Part shown: piece after piece, positions 1 to 11,257 of the stretch
Position numbering within the stretch: the stretch's first letter is position 1
How the letters are laid out: each line of letters begins with the position of its first letter
Assembly (NCBI GenBank): GCA_007570785.1
Contig: ML660201.1
Coordinates: 35,578,090 to 35,642,089 of the forward strand
Direction of reading: 5' to 3'
Source of the DNA: Antilocapra americana
Taxonomy: Eukaryota; Chordata; Mammalia; Artiodactyla; Antilocapridae
Length of the DNA stretch: 64,000 bases
Program-made: the position numbers and the translations under genes
Notes under the pieces: model-generated
Databases searched by the model: none
Told to the model about the DNA's origin: nothing
The model's input: the letters and a program-made list of their open reading frames with translations, nothing else

Positions 1-135
1 GTGGTTTCCTTTGTGCAAAAGCTTTTGAGTTTAATTAGATCTCCTGTGTTTCTTATTTCCACTATATAGGAGATGGATCAAAACAGATACTGCTGTGATT
101 TACGTCAGAGTGTTGTTCTATGTCTTCTTCTAAGA

Positions 136-785
136 ACGGTATATCTTTTCTTTTCTCCTTGGCCTTTAGCTTCTCTTCTTTTCTCAGCTATTTGTAAGGC
201 CTCCTCAGACAACCCTTTTGCCTTTATGCATTTCTTTTTCGTGGGGATGGTTTTGATTACCACCTCCTTGTACAGTGTTATGAACCTCTGTTCATGGTTC
301 TTCAGGCACTCTGTGTATCAGATCTAATCCTTGAATCTATTTGTCACTTCCACTGTATAATCATTGGGTTTCCCTGGTAGCTTACCTGTAAAGAATCCAC
401 CTGCAATGCAAGAGACCTGAGTTTGATCCCTGGTCAGGAAGCTCCCCTGGAGAAGGCATAGGCTACCCAGTCCAGTATTCTGGCCTGGAGAATTCCATGG
501 ACTGTGCAGTCCATGGAGTCGCAGAGTTCAACATGACTGAGCAACTTTCACTCTTTCACTGTATAATCATAAGAGATTTGATTTAGGTCAGACCTGAATG
601 GTCTAGTGGTTTTCCCTATGTTCTTCAATTTGAATCTGAATTTGGGAATAAGGAATTCATGATCTGAGCCTCAGTCCACTCCCAGTCTTGTTTTTGCTGA
701 CTGTATAGAGCTTCTCCATCTTCAGCTGCAAAGAATATAATTAATCTGATTTTGGTACTGACCATCTGGTGATGTCTATGGTATT
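136..785 (-). mobile_element. Internal BovB fragment lacking its 3' end
   Basis: The sequence around the SINE matches the reverse complement of the BovB copy in this window at about 58985-59427 (between the endonuclease end and the RT start). Neither the BovB 3' end nor its short repeat tail is present. The SINE at 365-556 interrupts it. Confidence 0.75.
365..556 (+). mobile_element. Bov-tA/Bov-A2-type SINE with target-site duplication
   Basis: It has the typical tRNA-like head (ttccctggtagctta, gtttgatccctggtcagg) and BovB-derived tail (ccatggactgtgcagtccat, ggagtcgcagagttcaacatgactgagcaac). It is flanked by an exact 14-bp duplication, CACTGTATAATCAT, at 351-364 and 557-570, which marks it as inserted into the BovB fragment. 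Confidence 0.9.
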
Positions 786-1914
786 AGAGAATGTTCAGAT
801 TTCATTGTTCAGATTTCATTCTTCTAAATGTAGGTGTCCAGTTTTCCCAGCACCACTTAGTGAAGAGAACCTGTTTTCTCTATTGTCTATTCTTGCCTCC
901 TTTGTTGTAGGTTAATTGACCGTAAGTTCATGGGTTTACTTCTGGGCTTGGTATCCTGTTCCACTGGTCTGTATTTCTGTAGCTTGTAGTATAGTCTGAA
1001 GTCAGGAAGCTTGATTCCTGCAGCTTCTTTTTTCTCTCTCAGGCTTGCTTTGATTATTTGGAATCTTCTGTGTTTCCATAGAAATTAAAAAATCTCTTAT
1101 TTAGTTCTATAAAAATGACATTAGTAATTCGGTATGGATTCACTGAATCTGTAGATTAACTCGGGTAGTATATTTCAACATGCTCTTGGATCGGAAGACT
1201 CAATACTGTCATCTCTCTCCATGTGTTGGTGGTGTCTTCAAGTTCTTTCATCAGTGTCTTAACAGTTTTCCTTAGGTAGGTTTATTCCTAGGCATTTTAT
1301 TCTTTTTGATGTGATGGTAAATAGGATTGTTTCTTTAACTGAAAATTCTTTACTGGTAATAATTTTTGAGCAAGGGGGTCCTATGTTTTCACTTTACTCT
1401 GGACCTTACACATTAGTAGCTGGTGCTGGCTCTGACCCTTACTAACCAGATACATGTGCACAGAGGCCCTAGGACCTACCTTTGCAGCCCTCATTTTCTC
1501 ACACAGAAGAGCAGATCCTAAAATTACTCCCCTTGTGGGGTGATTTTGAGGATTAAGAGAAGGACTCAATTAGTTCTGACTTGAAGGGTTGTCTTTACAT
1601 CAGCTGGTACAGAAAGCAGTCCATATAGTTTAGCATTTGCTATAGGCCATCTCAGGTCCAAATTAACAATTGTTGAAGACCCCCTCAAAGAGCTCTTGCT
1701 CATTTGGCTGGTAGCTGTCAGTTTTACTGTATCAGACATTTGAGCTGAGCCAACACTGAAACACACAACCACGCAGGCACACGTTCCCTTAGCTTTCGGA
1801 GCGGGGATGTCATCTGGGTCAGGTCGCTCTGAAAAAATTCCACTGTACACTCAAGACAGAATGAGTTAACAGGGCAACCAGTATCTTTGTAGTATTCTGA
1901 AAACTGTTGTGTCT

Positions 1915-2000
1915 GCTTGGATCACCTGGAAGGGTCTTCAGAGATCACCCCGTCGCCCTTCCCAATCAGGGACCCTGAGATCCCACTCTGAGAACTGCTC
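1915..2000 (+). repeat. Possible MER5-type DNA transposon remnant
   Basis: The pattern ggatcacctggaaggg followed by a downstream tctgagaactgct resembles the non-autonomous hAT element MER5A. The match is short and made by eye. Confidence 0.35.
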
Positions 2001-3506
2001 GATGAATTCAGCCGACTCTATCATCCCACAGGGTCATAGTATTCACACAAGAAACTAGCCTTTTGTTCTGTAAGTGAAGGTCTAATCTACTACTGTCTCA
2101 TAAAGTGGTGTAAGAACCATGACTGTGTTCCACACTCTACTTAGGAAAATAGGCTCTGTGTTTAACATTTGATAGTAATGATACGGATCAGCCTCTGGAT
2201 GGAACTGTCTTGAGCAGATGAACATAGGAAGCTGAGAGTAATGTAAGCAGGTAAGATGAATGTAAGCAGGTAAAATAACCATAGCCCTCTCCAGGGAAAG
2301 TTCATATATAAGCACACATCCTGAATAATGGGTAAGTCAGTCATCCTAACTTGGATGTCTGCAGTGTGGGGCTGACAGTCATGTAAAGAAGCAGTGAAAA
2401 GCGGGTGTGATCAACAGGGATGGCGTGAGTAAAGACGTGCTGTCTGTGAAGGAGCACCTCTGGGATGAACTAGAGACAGTTTCAAAGAGAGTGCCTTTTG
2501 AGGTGTGTGTTGAGGGAGAGGACAGGAGGACTGGGATGCCAGCTGGGGCAGTAAACTTCAGCCAGATTGTGGAAGGTCTGGAAAGGGTACTGAAAGCCTG
2601 GGGAGCATCTGCAAGACCAGGGCCAATGACACATGGAGGCAAGGGGGCACAGAGAAGGGCTCTGGTGAGTTTCTGGTCCATACAACTGAGTGGTTGGGGG
2701 CAGGACGGGAGGGTGGGTTTGGACTTACAGGTACTAGACTTGAGGTGTCTGAGGCTACCAGGAAGGGCTATTTAGAGGTGCAAAAGGTGAAGAAGGTGGA
2801 AACTGAAAGGTAACTGGCATTCAGAATGCTGTACTAGAGCTAGCAACCACTTAAAAACTTCAAATTTGCTCAAGTAATGTAGAAAACTACTTTTAATGGA
2901 CTCACTTATCTCTTAGAGATGGTGGATAAATGAATGGACACTTGATCTTCAGGGGCTTTTCCTCCAGCTCACCTATATAACATGTGAAGGTGCACTAATG
3001 TAGGATTAATGTGTTCTTTTCTTAAGAATTTAGACCTCAGAACAGGCTCTGATTAAGTCCAGAGGTAGCATATGCAGCATGTAGGGAAGCTGAAAATCAC
3101 TGCATCAGACAGTCCACCCCAACGCTATATACAGATAAATGAATCAAACAGTTCTTTTAAAATTGTTTACCTTTTTTTTTCCTTTCCCCCTTCTCTAGTT
3201 TAGGATCGGCTGCATTTCTGACTCAAGGACAGATCCTTGGAGTACTGTTAGTACTCCAAAATCCATCACAAAACTGGGCAGCAACATTAGAAATGGGTCT
3301 GAATTGCTAAAAGCTGGTAAAATGCAGATGGTATTTGAAAAGCTAACCCAGATTAGAGAGGGGGGAAGAACTCTAGAAGCAGTCCTCACTTTCTGCTCTA
3401 ACGGCATATCCTACAGTTGCATAGACTAGGAGCAACTACCTAGTTATTTTGAGGCTGTCTGTGTCGTTTAAACACTGGTTGTCATGTTTCCAGGGATCTT
3501 ACTGGT

Positions 3507-3561
3507 GGTGGTTTAGTCGCTAACTGGTGTCCAACTCCTGGGACACCATAGACTGTAGCCT
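3507..3561 (-). repeat. Truncated Bov-tA SINE end
   Basis: The segment ggtttagtcgctaactggtgtccaactcctgggacaccatagactgtagcc is the antisense 3' end of a Bov-tA SINE. Confidence 0.6.
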
Positions 3562-4555
3562 TTTAATTCTTCTTAATCTAATTAGAAGGCAGGCTGACAT
3601 TTTGAAATAGTCACTATTTTAAAAAGACCATCAGACTCCTTGGAAGGAGCCAATCATGCAGCTTGCTTCTAACTGGTGATAGCACTGACCTCAGCCAGAA
3701 GTTTCTATTCACTTCCTGTGACAACGTCAGTTCAAGGCAAAGGCTTATTTTATAAGCCTTACTGTGAAATGTATTAATATCTACACTAGCAGAAGGGGTG
3801 GTAATTTAATTTACATAGTAAATGCCTAACAACTTGCTGATGAAGGAAGTTACCTACCTTGGAACTTGGGCTAGAGGCTTGTGAGATTTGAAACCATCTG
3901 CCACTGTCTTGCAGGTCAAGTCCCATCTATGAAGTCTGATTCCAGATATTCATACACCATTAGATATATCTAGGACCCCGTCCCTCTCATTAAAGTGAGA
4001 GTATGCTGGGTTTGAACTCCATTCAGACACTTAGCAGCTTTGAGCTAGAAGCAAATGATGCTTTAAACCCCCCGAGATGGTAAACTTCAAAACATACTGT
4101 AAACTATAAATATTATTAAGAGTTAACGTTTTGATTACTAAACACCTAAACGTTTTTTAAAAGGTTTTGTACCTAGTGTTTGTTGAAAATCAGTGTAAGG
4201 ATTTAAGATAATATAAACTATGACATGTAAATTAATGTAAACATGTAACTTATTGTTTAGTTTGCATTACTGAAACAGAAAACCTAGGAAAGCATGCGGA
4301 TGTATTGTGGTGGGCTAATATACAGTACTGTCTAGAGAGATGAACCTACAGGAGAACCTGAAGCCTTTAAACTAAAAGGCACAGCATTTTACACAGGCAC
4401 ACACTAGAAACCGCATGTACCCAGTAGAAAGCACAACCTGTGCACATTAGAAGTATCCTGGAATTGTCACACGCAGAGAGAGGGTTTGTAAAGTCTCTCT
4501 TTCCTTCCTCCTCCTCCTCCTATCACAGTGCTACAGGAAAATGAAAAACTGGTAC

Positions 4556-4702
4556 ATACTCATCATGCACAATGGTGGGGCCATCCCTTGTCAGGGCCTC
4601 TTCCTTGATGACGTTGATAAGCTCAAAAGTACTGCTGATGGGGGCATCCGGGTTGGGCCATTTGGGACACTGGAAATGTCGAACTTCGAGGACATAGTCA
4701 TC
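4556..4702 (-). CDS. PTPRG: PTPRG D2 exon with pseudo-WPD and Asp-for-Cys
   Basis: This 147-nt, phase-0 exon encodes [40 protein letters not shown] and GPTIVHDEY. The WPD loop is altered to WPNPD, and the nucleophile position is Asp (GAT, 4564-4562) instead of Cys: D1 reads VLVHCSAG and this domain IVHDEY. D2 is therefore a pseudophosphatase, as known for PTPRG, with a likely role in stability or dimer contacts. The acceptor is ggttgcag and the donor TAT|gtacca. It is the last coding exon in the window; the transcript continues below position 1 with the rest of D2 and the C-terminal tail, about 92 residues. Confidence 0.96.
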
Positions 4703-5657
4703 CTGCAACCAATACGACACCAGTCACAGGTCATCCTTCAATTCATCCTATCTTTCGTCTTAACAACTAGAACTTGCTCCTGGGCAAGTACACAGTACAG
4801 ACAGCTGGCGAATGCCGTGACTGCCAGGAGCCCCAAACTGCTGTTCGGAGGAAAGCGCTAAAGGGGGACGTCTGCCCGACGGTAACAGATGAGGTTGCCG
4901 GTGTGGTAGTTTAGTTCTACGGTTGTGTCTGCTCCTTTCTGATGCTGTGAACTCTGGTCGTGCCCCTCGGTCCAGGGGGTTTCCCAGGCAGGAATACTGG
5001 AGTGGGTGGGGAGCTTCCTGTCCCAGGGACTGAACCTATGTCTCCTGCACCACTGCAGGCAGACTCTTTATTGCTAGGCCAGCAGGAAGCAACAAATGGG
5101 GTTATCACAGTGAAACAAGAGTCCTGTTCGTGTAGACATTTTAAGGGACAACAAACTGTAAGGGACTTTATATCCTAATCTGTCTTGTCTATAAAAATAA
5201 AAACAAGGAAGGGGTAAGGACATCAGTATTTAATTTACTAAATAAGATAGCTCCTCTCTCAACCACTCCATAGGAAGGTAGGTAATTACTCATCAAAATG
5301 TTGGGGTTTTTCTTTTTTTTTAAAGTACAGTCTTAATACTCTGACCTCTGCAACGTACTGTAAGGCTTACATTTCTGATGGCAAAGCAACTACGGAGCTC
5401 TAGTACATTGTTTTTATAATTAGCCCAACAAGCCTACTGGTATGCACGCTCAGTCAGAGGACCTGCTACATTTCATCTTTCCACCTGGAAAAAGCAAATA
5501 CTTGAAGGAAGCAAAAAACGAAGTGTGCACATTTAAAATTAGGTCATTCAAGACGCCTGCCTGGGCCTGTCCTCAGGCTGGTAGAGTACTTCATGGTGAC
5601 TTAGAACCACTCAGGACCCAGGTACAGCTGTTATCAAGGACCTGAGGTGGAAGTTAC
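4703..5657 (-). other. PTPRG: PTPRG intron, 955 nt
   Basis: This intron separates two D2 exons. It contains one diverged Bov-tA-type SINE (about 4903-5092) in the gene's sense orientation. Nothing else is recognised. Confidence 0.85.
4903..5092 (-). mobile_element. Diverged Bov-tA-type SINE
   Basis: It contains ggtttcccaggcaggaatac, tggagtgggtggggagc and gtctcctgcaccactgcaggcag, the antisense Bov-tA pattern. The 3' part is heavily altered. Confidence 0.75.
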
Positions 5658-5804
5658 CTGTGTAGCTTCAAGGATGAAGTCATGGATGATGATTTGCTCT
5701 TCATTAGAGAGGCACAGTCTGTCTTTGCTGATAAGGGTGACGGTAAAGGCCTCACAGTTCATGGATTCTTCTCGACTAGGCCAGTACACAAACTCATCTT
5801 CAGC
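5658..5804 (-). CDS. PTPRG: PTPRG D2 exon, EDEFVYWPS
   Basis: This 147-nt, phase-0 exon encodes [40 protein letters not shown] and [18 protein letters not shown] is the D2 counterpart of RKCDQYWP in D1. The acceptor is gcccctag and the donor CAG|gtaact. The stretch [21 protein letters not shown] is specific to PTPRG; PTPRZ1 differs clearly here as recalled. It maps to about residues 1256-1304. Confidence 0.96.
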
Positions 5805-6249
5805 CTAGGGGCGCCAAAGAAAAAAGAAAAAGAGTCTGCAGGGCTGTCAACCATTTGTTCTTGAATTTTCTTACCAATTTCTGTTTGCAATTTCCCATAA
5901 TTCTCAGGTCATCTTTTAAGTTCGGTTCATAGAATTATTGATATACCCATATTGCATCATGCTGAGGTCAGTGGTTAAGTGTGTTTTACAATAAAATACA
6001 ATAATCACTATTTTTTGGCACCTCTCATCTATATTATTGTAACTGCCAAAAAAGGGTCCTTCTGTCGGGGATGGCTAACCCCTAGCTGAGAAATGCTGTG
6101 TAATGGTAAGTGTAAGAATAAAAAAGGAGATATAATCTCCTATCCTATCAATTAATTTTATTATTTGACAGTGGCTTAATGCAACTAAGATACACTCATT
6201 GTTGTTCTATGGATATGTTATTAAGAGTTCTACAGTTGACTGTCGTCTT

Positions 6250-6450
6250 TCAAAAGACTTTTTGTAAACATTATCTTATGTACTTTTCTTAATAGACAAG
6301 TGCGAGAAGGCAGTTTTTATCTTCCGTCTTTGTAGATGAAAACACCAAGGCTCAGACAGGTCCATAAATAAGCATGCTGGCTGTAAGTAAAAGGGAAGTT
6401 AAGCTGTCAGTGTTACGACTTCAAGTCTTTCAGTCTTGAATCAGGCAAGC
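6250..6450 (-). repeat. Possible MIR remnant
   Basis: The string tagatgaaaacaccaaggct followed by cagacaggtcc resembles the antisense MIR core (gatgaggaaactgaggctcagagagg). Confidence 0.45.
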
Positions 6451-7116
6451 TTTAAATGTTTCTCTATTTTAAGATTAAACATAAATACTCAGTAACAGAA
6501 ACTACAGTACATAAAATAGATAAGCAATAATAATGTACAGCTTAGGGAGCAATAGTCAAATATCTTGTAATAACCTGTAATGGAAAAGAATCAGAAAAAA
6601 CAACTGAATCCCTTAGCTGTACATCTCAAACTAATACAGTATTCAGGCTTGATACTTGAATTCTCTACCTGAAAACTGTGAAGGCCTAAGAAAAAGAGAA
6701 CCGTTGCCTAGGTTGGAGACTGAGAAATACAATCATGATGATGAGCCTCATCTCCTTTTTCTCATCAGTTCAAATGGCAAATTACAGTTTGCTTGTAATA
6801 TATAGATTTCTATGGGCAGTTTCCTGAAAAAGCCTAGACACTATACTAGTGAAGTCAGAAATAATTCTGAATAATGTTCAAAGCGAGGTTTTGTTTAATC
6901 TTACATTGTTGCATTAGAAATGAGCCAACAGTCCAATAAGACTTATCACCCTTTCAAGTTTCAATATAGCTTATTGCCAAGTACATTTTTATTTTTAAAG
7001 CTCAGCATAAGGGGAAACAGATCAGCAATCGGGTTTAGTCTATACAAAAGAAGTCTGTCTTGGATTTTAAGACATATCCGTGCCCTAGGATATGGAATTA
7101 GGACCCTTTACACAGA

Positions 7117-7311
7117 TATTCTGGTGGATCAGTGGTAAAGAATACACTTGCAATGCAGGAGACGTGGGTTTGATCCCTGAGTCAGGAAGATCCCCTGGAG
7201 AAGGGAATGGCAACCCATTCCAGTATTCTTGTCTGGGAAATCCCATGGTCAGAGGAGCCTGGCAGGCTACAGTCCAAAGGGTTACAAAGTCAGCTACCAT
7301 TAAGCAACTAA
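7117..7311 (+). mobile_element. Bov-tA-type SINE
   Basis: The full pattern is present: head with aatgcaggagacgtgggttt, middle ggcaacccattccagtattc, tail aggctacagtccaaagggtt. It ends near attaagcaactaaaac. Confidence 0.9.
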
Positions 7312-7507
7312 AACAAGGCCTCTACATCTGACCAAATACACAGATTAAACATAGGACTGGATATGATCCCGAATAATCTAAGTCTTAATTTCCATGTTGG
7401 AAAATTGGGAATAATAAAACTATATACCCCAAATAACTATTACGATGATAATATGAATGAGAAATTCTCTAACTGGCCTAACAGCTGCCAAAAGGAGTTA
7501 GTAATGG

Positions 7508-7619
7508 TGGAGGAAATGGCAACCCACTTGGGTCTTCTTGCCTGGAGAACCCCATGGACAGAGGAGCCTGGTGGGCTACAGTCCATGGGGTCACAAACCC
7601 CACAACCGAGCAACTAACA
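7508..7619 (+). mobile_element. 5'-truncated Bov-tA-type SINE
   Basis: It begins in the middle (gtggaggaaatggcaaccca) and continues to cagtccatggggtcac and gagcaactaac. The tRNA-like head is absent. Confidence 0.8.
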
Positions 7620-7867
7620 AAATGGTGGAAGAAAGGCAGAAAATCAGTTTTGAATACAAGACAGTAAACTAGGTAGTAATGGCTCAACTTGACAGGCTAT
7701 GACAAAGAAACAACGCCACCGACTTCAGTAGGGGCTCTGGTCTCATGGGTGTTTTGCTTATGGATAAGGCAGAGATGCCTTGGCCACAGGGATTTTTGGA
7801 CCATCCACAGAATCGTGGTTAAAGTTACAGTAGTGATAAATAAGAAAGCAAACAAAAAATGCAGAGA

Positions 7868-7960
7868 CATCATCGTGTCTGACTCTTTGCAGCCCCATGG
7901 GCTGTCTTCTACACTGCAGGCAGAGTCTTTATCAACTCAGCCAGCAGGAAAGCCCTATGC
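7868..7960 (-). mobile_element. Internally deleted Bov-tA-type SINE
   Basis: The antisense tail (catcgtgtctgactctttgc, agccccatgg) runs directly into the antisense head (ctgcaggcagagtctttatc). The middle of the element is missing. Confidence 0.75.
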
Positions 7961-8670
7961 ACTACTGAATCTGACTTTCCACCGCTGAGCTATGAGCGCG
8001 GACGTGCAGGATTCCAGCATCGCCTCCGTGGGCCTGAGAGAGACCCGGAAGAGGCAGGCCCGGCCCCGTAGCCTCACTGTCTGCAGAGCGGACTCACTGG
8101 ATCCAGGCTCCCACTCGCCTGCCCATGCAAATAAGCTTGTGGGTAGAGACGCTTTCAGTGGCTGTCCTCTGTTCAGTGAGGATAACAAAACACTGACTCA
8201 TCCAACAAATGCATGTTTTAACAACCCTAAATGCCTCCAATTTCCATATGCCAAACAGAATAGACCCCTATTGCCAGCTAATTTGAAAATTTACACTCCA
8301 GTTTTTAGCTTAAGATTCTCAACTCTGTTGCCATTCTATCACACAGAAGCAGCCTTGGTATTCTGAAGCTGGAGCAGAAAGCGACAAAGTGAAGTTCCTA
8401 CTGACTGGGCACACAGTCAAACGCATGTCATCAAGACTAGGGGTTCAATCACATGCTGTTCTTTCCTGATTAAAAAACTCACTACTCTTGACACTCAAGG
8501 AAGCAGATCCTTTTTGTTTTTGTTTTTACTCTGTGTGCTTCCATGTCCTCATAGTAACTTCTGAAGACCCAACTGATTGAAAACTTAAGGCAATGAGAGT
8601 GCAGTGGTAACACTTAAAACTTATTTTCATAAACGTGCTCACCCTTCTCCTCTAGGGTCTAGAGACCTCA

Positions 8671-8879
8671 ATTGTTGTTTAGTCACTAAGTCGTGTCTGA
8701 CTCTTTGCGACCCCATGGACTGTAGCCCACCAGGCTCCTCTGTCCATGGGATTTCCCAGGCAAGAATACTGGAGTGGGTTGCCATTTCCTACTCTGGAGG
8801 ATCTTCCCAACCCAGGGATCAAACCCAGGTCTCTTACATTGGCAGGATTCTTTACCTCTCTCTGATCCACCCGGAAAGT
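8671..8879 (-). mobile_element. Bov-tA-type SINE, near full length
   Basis: Antisense of the consensus throughout: gtttagtcactaagtcgtgt, ccatggactgtagcccacca, caagaatactggagtgggtt and gaggatcttcccaacccagg. Confidence 0.92.
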
Positions 8880-9129
8880 CTGGAGATCTCAATAGGGAGG
8901 GACTAAAGGGAGGAGAAAGAATTTGTAGCTTAGTCTAGGTCTTTAAGAAGCACTGTTAATTTCCAACAAAAAAAGCCTCTCCTTTTCTCCTTCCCTGTAA
9001 CAGATCTGGCTTGCCTATGGAATGGGGGGAAATGATGATACATTATTAGTACTTTTGATACTGATTTTTTTGTTTCGGCTGGGCAACATTTCTGTGATGT
9101 GGGGTTGGACATATACAATAACAAAATAA

Positions 9130-9300
9130 GACAAGTGACTCAGATCGTGGCTGAAATTGTATATTCCCCTGGGCAAACTAGTTCCCTCAGTTTTCTGAGC
9201 TCCTAAAGGAGGTGAAGACAGTACCTATGTCATCAAGTTGTAGAAATGATTTGAGTTAATACATGTAAAAACAAGGTCATATGATCAATATATGTTGACT
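9130..9300 (+). repeat. Possible MIR remnant
   Basis: The series ctgggcaaactagttccctc, tttctgagctcct and atgatttgagttaatacatg resembles MIR in sense orientation. Confidence 0.45.
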
Positions 9301-9580
9301 ACTGTTATACTCATTTGTTTTCCAACAGCGACATATAGCAACTAAGAGATCAGTGTCAGTTCATACACTAGTGAGGTTGGAAAAAAACCTTTTTTTTAAA
9401 AAAAAAAACCTTCAATCACCTACTGGGTACAGTAGAGTTGAGGGGTTCAACCACTAGGAATCAGGAATCAAGGATTGGAGCAGACCTATGAGAGAAGCAG
9501 TCTACATTCCCTCCTGAGGGTGTGCAGACACTACAGCCCTATCGGAAGGTGATGAATGCAGAGAGGTGTGCCTCACTCAC

Positions 9581-9709
9581 CAAGCTCTGGTTGTCCGGCA
9601 GCATGACGATGATCTGCGCGTTGTGATCCCAAATCATCCTCCAGAAATCCTTGGTGGTGTGCGGCAGAGGGTGCTGGGTTATAATAAACTCATTGCTCCT
9701 GTAATAGCC
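9581..9709 (-). CDS. PTPRG: PTPRG D2 exon, [10 protein letters not shown]
   Basis: This 129-nt, phase-0 exon encodes [40 protein letters not shown] and QSL. TQHPL replaces the D1 TQGPL, and DFWRMIW is kept. The acceptor is aactaaag, with a purine just before the AG, and the donor is TTG|gtgagt. It maps to about residues 1213-1255 and is the D2 copy of the D1 exon at 19541-19675, consistent with an old internal domain duplication. Confidence 0.96.
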
Positions 9710-11163
9710 CTTTAGTTAGGAAGATGAAAAAGCAGTGATTATGGGTGTCTTACGCTAACTCCATAATAGTAAAACATTTAATGAAATAACATCTTAATGA
9801 AATAAGATAAAATAGGACCAGCACGGTGCTAACCTCACTGCAACAATCCAAAGAGGCGTTCAGTGCACCTGGCTAACTTTTAGACGTACTTCTGCTAACA
9901 TGTAGAGACAGTTTTCTCTCCATGTCCTATTCACTTCTCGTTCCCCCTGCTGTTTTTATTTAACAGTAATTTCAACATTTATTCCAAGACTAGATGGGTG
10001 AGATCAGTAAGGAGATTACTTCCTTAACAAGCAAGTTTCTTAAGCATTTTTGTGTCCTCATGGATCAGGTATCCTTTGTTAAACGTTTCCAGAGGCAGAA
10101 ATCTCTCAAATTTAGATATTACACATCGAGAAAGTCTTTGAAAAATCAAAGTTGCATAGGTGGTGTCTGCTGTTTAGCACCATTCCGTATAATCAACTTT
10201 ACTTTTAATTAACTGTTGACTCTCACCATGATATAAGAAGCATTAATGTAGTCAGTTCCTTTCATTCCAGGCAACGGTGCGAGACCCACTCGAGCACGTT
10301 CAGCTATGACACGGAAAAAACAAAAACACATTTGCCCTGGTTACCCACACACCATCAACCGCACCTTCTCAGAGTTACCTGATGAGCAAGAGTCCCTTGG
10401 CTCCTGTTTCTTTTTGGGTCCTGTTTCTTTTTAAGACTTACTTACCTGTGTTTTTCACCAAGCTAAAGCGTTATCAGCCAAGACTGAATGTAAAAGGAAG
10501 CTTTACACGTCCTCTGCGTGTACCCAGAAGGACATAGGCATTGTGGGAGAGACAGGTCACAGAGAAGCAAGACGGAAGAGGAGCTGAGGTCACTGCTGAC
10601 CCCGGTCTGACGTTCCTACAATTAGACCAACATACTGGGCTCTCTCTTCTGCATCCCCTTAGCTCTGTCTTTCTGTTCACGAAGCACTCAGAGAATCTTG
10701 GCCCTTTTCAATCAGGAGACTCTCCCCACTGATTCCCTATGTCTGTGTCTACAGCATACACACACTGTCCTCTGCTGAGTCCCAAGTGACTTACACCACC
10801 ATCACCGCCTATCAGGTGTCTTGGCCTCAGTCAACAGGGTAATTTAATACCGTAGTTCCAGTTGGACAGATTAATCCAGGACTATTTTAAGAGGGCGTTC
10901 ATGCCACAGTGATAATGACTTTTCTTTTTAGGGTTTCAAGCTAAGACATGGTAGAAGTAGCCCAACTCTTCAATCTGGAGGTGAACCTGAAGCTAGATTT
11001 CTTGTCCCACAGACACAGCGACTTCCTGGTGCTGACAGCCACCCCTCCCATCTGTTCTGTCTGTCCTAAGCATAACTTTCCCCTGTGGTGGTGGTTGCCT
11101 CTTTACCTAACACACAAAATCTCAAGAAACCAACAGCCAAGTCGAACTGATGTTAGACCTTAC
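9710..11163 (-). other. PTPRG: Two short PTPRG introns around the 77-nt exon
   Basis: The introns at 9710-10226 (517 nt) and 10304-11163 (860 nt) flank the exon at 10227-10303. I see no repeat, RNA gene or second gene in them. Confidence 0.8.
10227..10303 (-). CDS. PTPRG: PTPRG D2 exon, DYINASYIM
   Basis: This 77-nt exon starts with CT, completing a Ser codon, and encodes [20 protein letters not shown] followed by ASYIM in phase 0. The acceptor is tgtcatag and the donor ATG|gtgaga. DYINASYI is the D2 counterpart of DYINANYV in D1, so the core fold is kept although catalysis is lost. It is short and its ATG is at its 3' edge, so it is not visible as a stand-alone open frame. Confidence 0.95.
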
Positions 11164-11257
11164 ATGGCACGACTGAAGAGTTTCGGTTCTTCTCTTTGTT
11201 GCACTCTTTCTGAGCACTGAAGCACTCCACGTACTTTGCATTGCACTGTGTGACCAG
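11164..11257 (-). CDS. PTPRG: PTPRG D2 exon, degenerate pTyr loop
   Basis: This 94-nt exon encodes [20 protein letters not shown] and ends KNRNSSVVP plus the first base of a Ser codon. The acceptor is ctttcag and the donor T|gtaagg. The D1 motif KNRY is KNRN here, so the substrate-stacking Tyr is missing. That is typical of the inactive second domain of receptor phosphatases. It maps to about residues 1156-1187. Confidence 0.95.

Larger units (their letters stand above)
1..1380 (-). mobile_element. L1 fragment, antisense, interrupted by BovB piece and SINE
   Basis: Positions 1-135 and about 786-1380 read as the reverse complement of L1 ORF2 (the stretch with cagttttcccagcaccactt near 838-857 is typical). 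An internal BovB fragment of about 444 nt (136-785 less the SINE) sits between them, and a SINE sits inside that. The L1 is 5' truncated and has no intact open frame. Confidence 0.75.
1..4555 (-). other. PTPRG: PTPRG intron after the pseudo-WPD exon (partial)
   Basis: This is non-coding. It holds the L1/BovB/SINE mosaic (1-1380), a possible MER5-like remnant near 1915-2000 and a short SINE remnant near 3507-3561. I looked for the final D2 coding exons (AVSAG... and ...DIEQY) on the minus strand and did not find them. The rest appears to be unique AT-rich intron. Confidence 0.85.
5805..9580 (-). other. PTPRG: PTPRG intron, 3.8 kb, SINE-rich
   Basis: This intron carries four SINE pieces, two plus (7117-7311, 7508-7619) and two minus (7868-7960, 8671-8879), plus MIR-like remnants near 6250-6450 and 9130-9300. 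The opposed SINEs could pair in the pre-mRNA. Confidence 0.85.

Noticed and set aside
1566..1850. 94-codon open frame on the minus strand
   Set aside because: It briefly looked protein-like but has no domain match and lies beside the repeat block.
1..4555. Search for the final two coding exons and polyadenylation site
   Set aside because: No match to the C-terminal D2 sequence on the minus strand; the A-rich and AATAAA strings here belong to repeats or chance.
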